A DNA stretch of 64,000 nucleotides from assembly GCF_003073045.1 (NCBI RefSeq), contig NC_037590.1, forward strand, positions 27,554,449 to 27,618,448, read 5' to 3'. The DNA comes from Pomacea canaliculata. Lineage: Eukaryota; Mollusca; Gastropoda; Architaenioglossa; Ampullariidae. This document shows positions 62,434 to 64,000 of this stretch, piece by piece. The position numbers were made by a program, and so were the translations under genes. The notes below the pieces were generated by a model. It was given only the letters and a program-made list of their open reading frames with translations. It was not told the origin of the DNA and made no database searches. The stretch's first letter is position 1, and each line of letters opens with the position of its first letter.

Positions 62434-64000
62434 CTATAATTATGACCAGAAACTACTTTGTTCGTCTTTTACTATCACATCAGTTATTATTTATCATTTA
62501 AACAAAAATGAACTCATTTGTAAATTATCTTTCTTCAACAGTAATTAAATGACCTGACTATTAGGAGCTTAGAAGCTAAAACTGCTCTTTAATGAAATGA
62601 ATTATTATCCCTGAACCCAAATGGTTCTGCCCTAGACCACTATAATAAGCTCCACAAAACAGCAGTCTTTTTTGTCAAACCACATGCAGATGCAAGGATG
62701 GCTGGGAGAGCATTTCTCATCAGCTCATCTGCAGCTCACAAGGAATTTTTTCTTTCTTCAATAACTTTATGAGACAACTCAATTGTTAGAAGGTGGGTTT
62801 GCCAAACCACACTCTTAGACCAAGCAATATACCTGTAGTAAAGTTAGGCTGTGGTGTTACGTGAAGCCAAGATGGGACAGTCAGAGCACCACCCAACAGA
62901 GGTCATGATATCAGCCCAACCAAAGCCACATTCCAATGGAAGGTTAGGCTAGTCACCACCATCAACACCTCATGTGCTCAGACTTTAAGCTGGCAAGACA
63001 CTGAAGATGACAGATGTTCATAAACATCCTTAATGATAGTTTTGATCCATATGGACAAAGACTGTGCAAAAATGTGTCTAAGGTCAAGCAAATGAGGACC
63101 GAGGAATATCTAGGACTTTTCATCTTACAGATGATGGTACCTGTGAAGAGAAATCCTCAATGCCCAGACTGATTCTTCAAGACACACTGGGTTACTGCGC
63201 CCACAAGAAGGCAGCTGATTTTTTGCAAAAATGATGGGCCAGTGAGCAGGGGTACAGACCTATAGTCTCTAAATTGCAGGTAGAATCCTCCAAACAAGGC
63301 ATTTAACTCCAACACCCTTGCTGACGAGGCTAAGGCCAGATGGAAGATCTCTCTGTCACCTGCTTTGGTACCTAATTTCACACTGGTAAGAACCCAGCCC
63401 AATGCCATGAGGGGAAAAGGGGGAGAAAACAAAGCTGAAGGTGTTTGACTTGGAAGACAAAGAGCAGATCCTCACTCTTGATGTCATCATACCTGGTGGG
63501 AGGGAGACTAAAAGAGGCATCTGCATATAAAGATGGCAAAGCAACAGACATGGACTGGAGCCAGGGTTTGCAATGGTTCTTCAGAACCAAGGCCACAGAA
63601 AGGTATGCATTGTGCTCAGAAGAAAGCCAGAGTCAATATAAGAGAATGCTTTTGCATGATTAAGAATGCCAGCAAAGTCTGCTCCCCCTCTAAGTGAGGA
63701 GGAATAGGAACTGGTAACTACACTGGAGGCTATGGAAAACAAGGCCTTGATGCCAAGGTCCAAAAAGGAGAGAACTGCCACAGCCCATCTCAATAACCTA
63801 TCCGTCTGAGACATCCAACATAGAATGGACATATGGGTCCTGGGAAGACTGACCGACCATCTAGTACACCAAATTTAAATCAGGGTTGATGGAAGGGGTG
63901 GTAACAGAAAACTAGCTAAACCCATATGGTAAAAAGCTTACAAAAAGCCAAAGTGAGGCAAGGATCAGGGAGAGAAATACTCTGATGGTTTGAAGCAGAC
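62434..64000 (-). other. V-ATPase subunit a upstream intron
   Basis: No N-terminal V-ATPase exon (with the expected FRSEEM-type start or the QFRDLN segment) can be found here, so the interval is read as intron. From about 62800 it is less AT-rich, with several overlapping minus-strand frames (63157-63832) that I do not recognise. Those may belong to an unidentified transposon. Confidence 0.45.

Noticed and set aside
63157..63832. Overlapping minus-strand frames near the right edge
   Set aside because: They do not resemble V-ATPase N-terminal sequence or any transposase or reverse transcriptase that I recognise.

Overview
This is a window of an animal nuclear genome. The genes are intron-rich with GT-AG introns (one GC-AG), the spacers are AT-rich, poly(A) signals end the transcripts, and short tRNA-derived retroposons are scattered through introns and spacers. 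The proteins are metazoan. Their character and the retroposons suggest a mollusc, most likely a gastropod. That placement is my inference; nothing in the window proves it.

Layout from left to right. Positions 1-1760 hold no gene I recognise. Fascin, an actin-bundling protein, lies on the minus strand from 12750 down to 2368 in five coding exons with a 7 kb first intron. Its last exon carries two apparent single-base insertions. ALKBH5, an m6A RNA demethylase, lies head-to-head with fascin on the plus strand (13628-15858, three exons). A gene-poor stretch of about 8 kb follows, with a SINE, a tandem repeat, a coding-like segment and the terminal exon of an unidentified cysteine-rich protein (minus, 23036-22803). 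A RING-HC/TRAF-zinc-finger protein with a C-terminal Cys/His domain occupies 24062-28384 on plus. The 2.9 kb between its last two obvious exons holds six candidate 3- and 6-nt microexons, all frame-preserving; this is the most unusual signal I found. NUDT1/MTH1 (nucleotide-pool sanitising hydrolase, minus, 31313-29896) converges on that gene. NUDT1 is head-to-head with GPS1/CSN1, COP9 signalosome subunit 1 (plus, 14 exons, 32644-40950). The spacer between them holds a long foldback element and an ETS/E-box promoter. The right third is V-type H+-ATPase subunit a on minus: 21 exons from 62433 to 43981, with the N-terminal exons beyond the window.

Most of these are housekeeping genes with no evident shared pathway. 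Their arrangement is two divergent pairs (fascin/ALKBH5 and NUDT1/GPS1) and two convergent pairs (RING gene/NUDT1 and GPS1/V-ATPase a). The accessory interest lies in the retroposon families (one with clear target-site duplications), the foldback, the microexon candidates, the V-ATPase cassette-like exons and the fascin lesions. Exon boundaries were set by hand from splice signals, reading frame and remembered family sequences. No alignment or transcript data were available.
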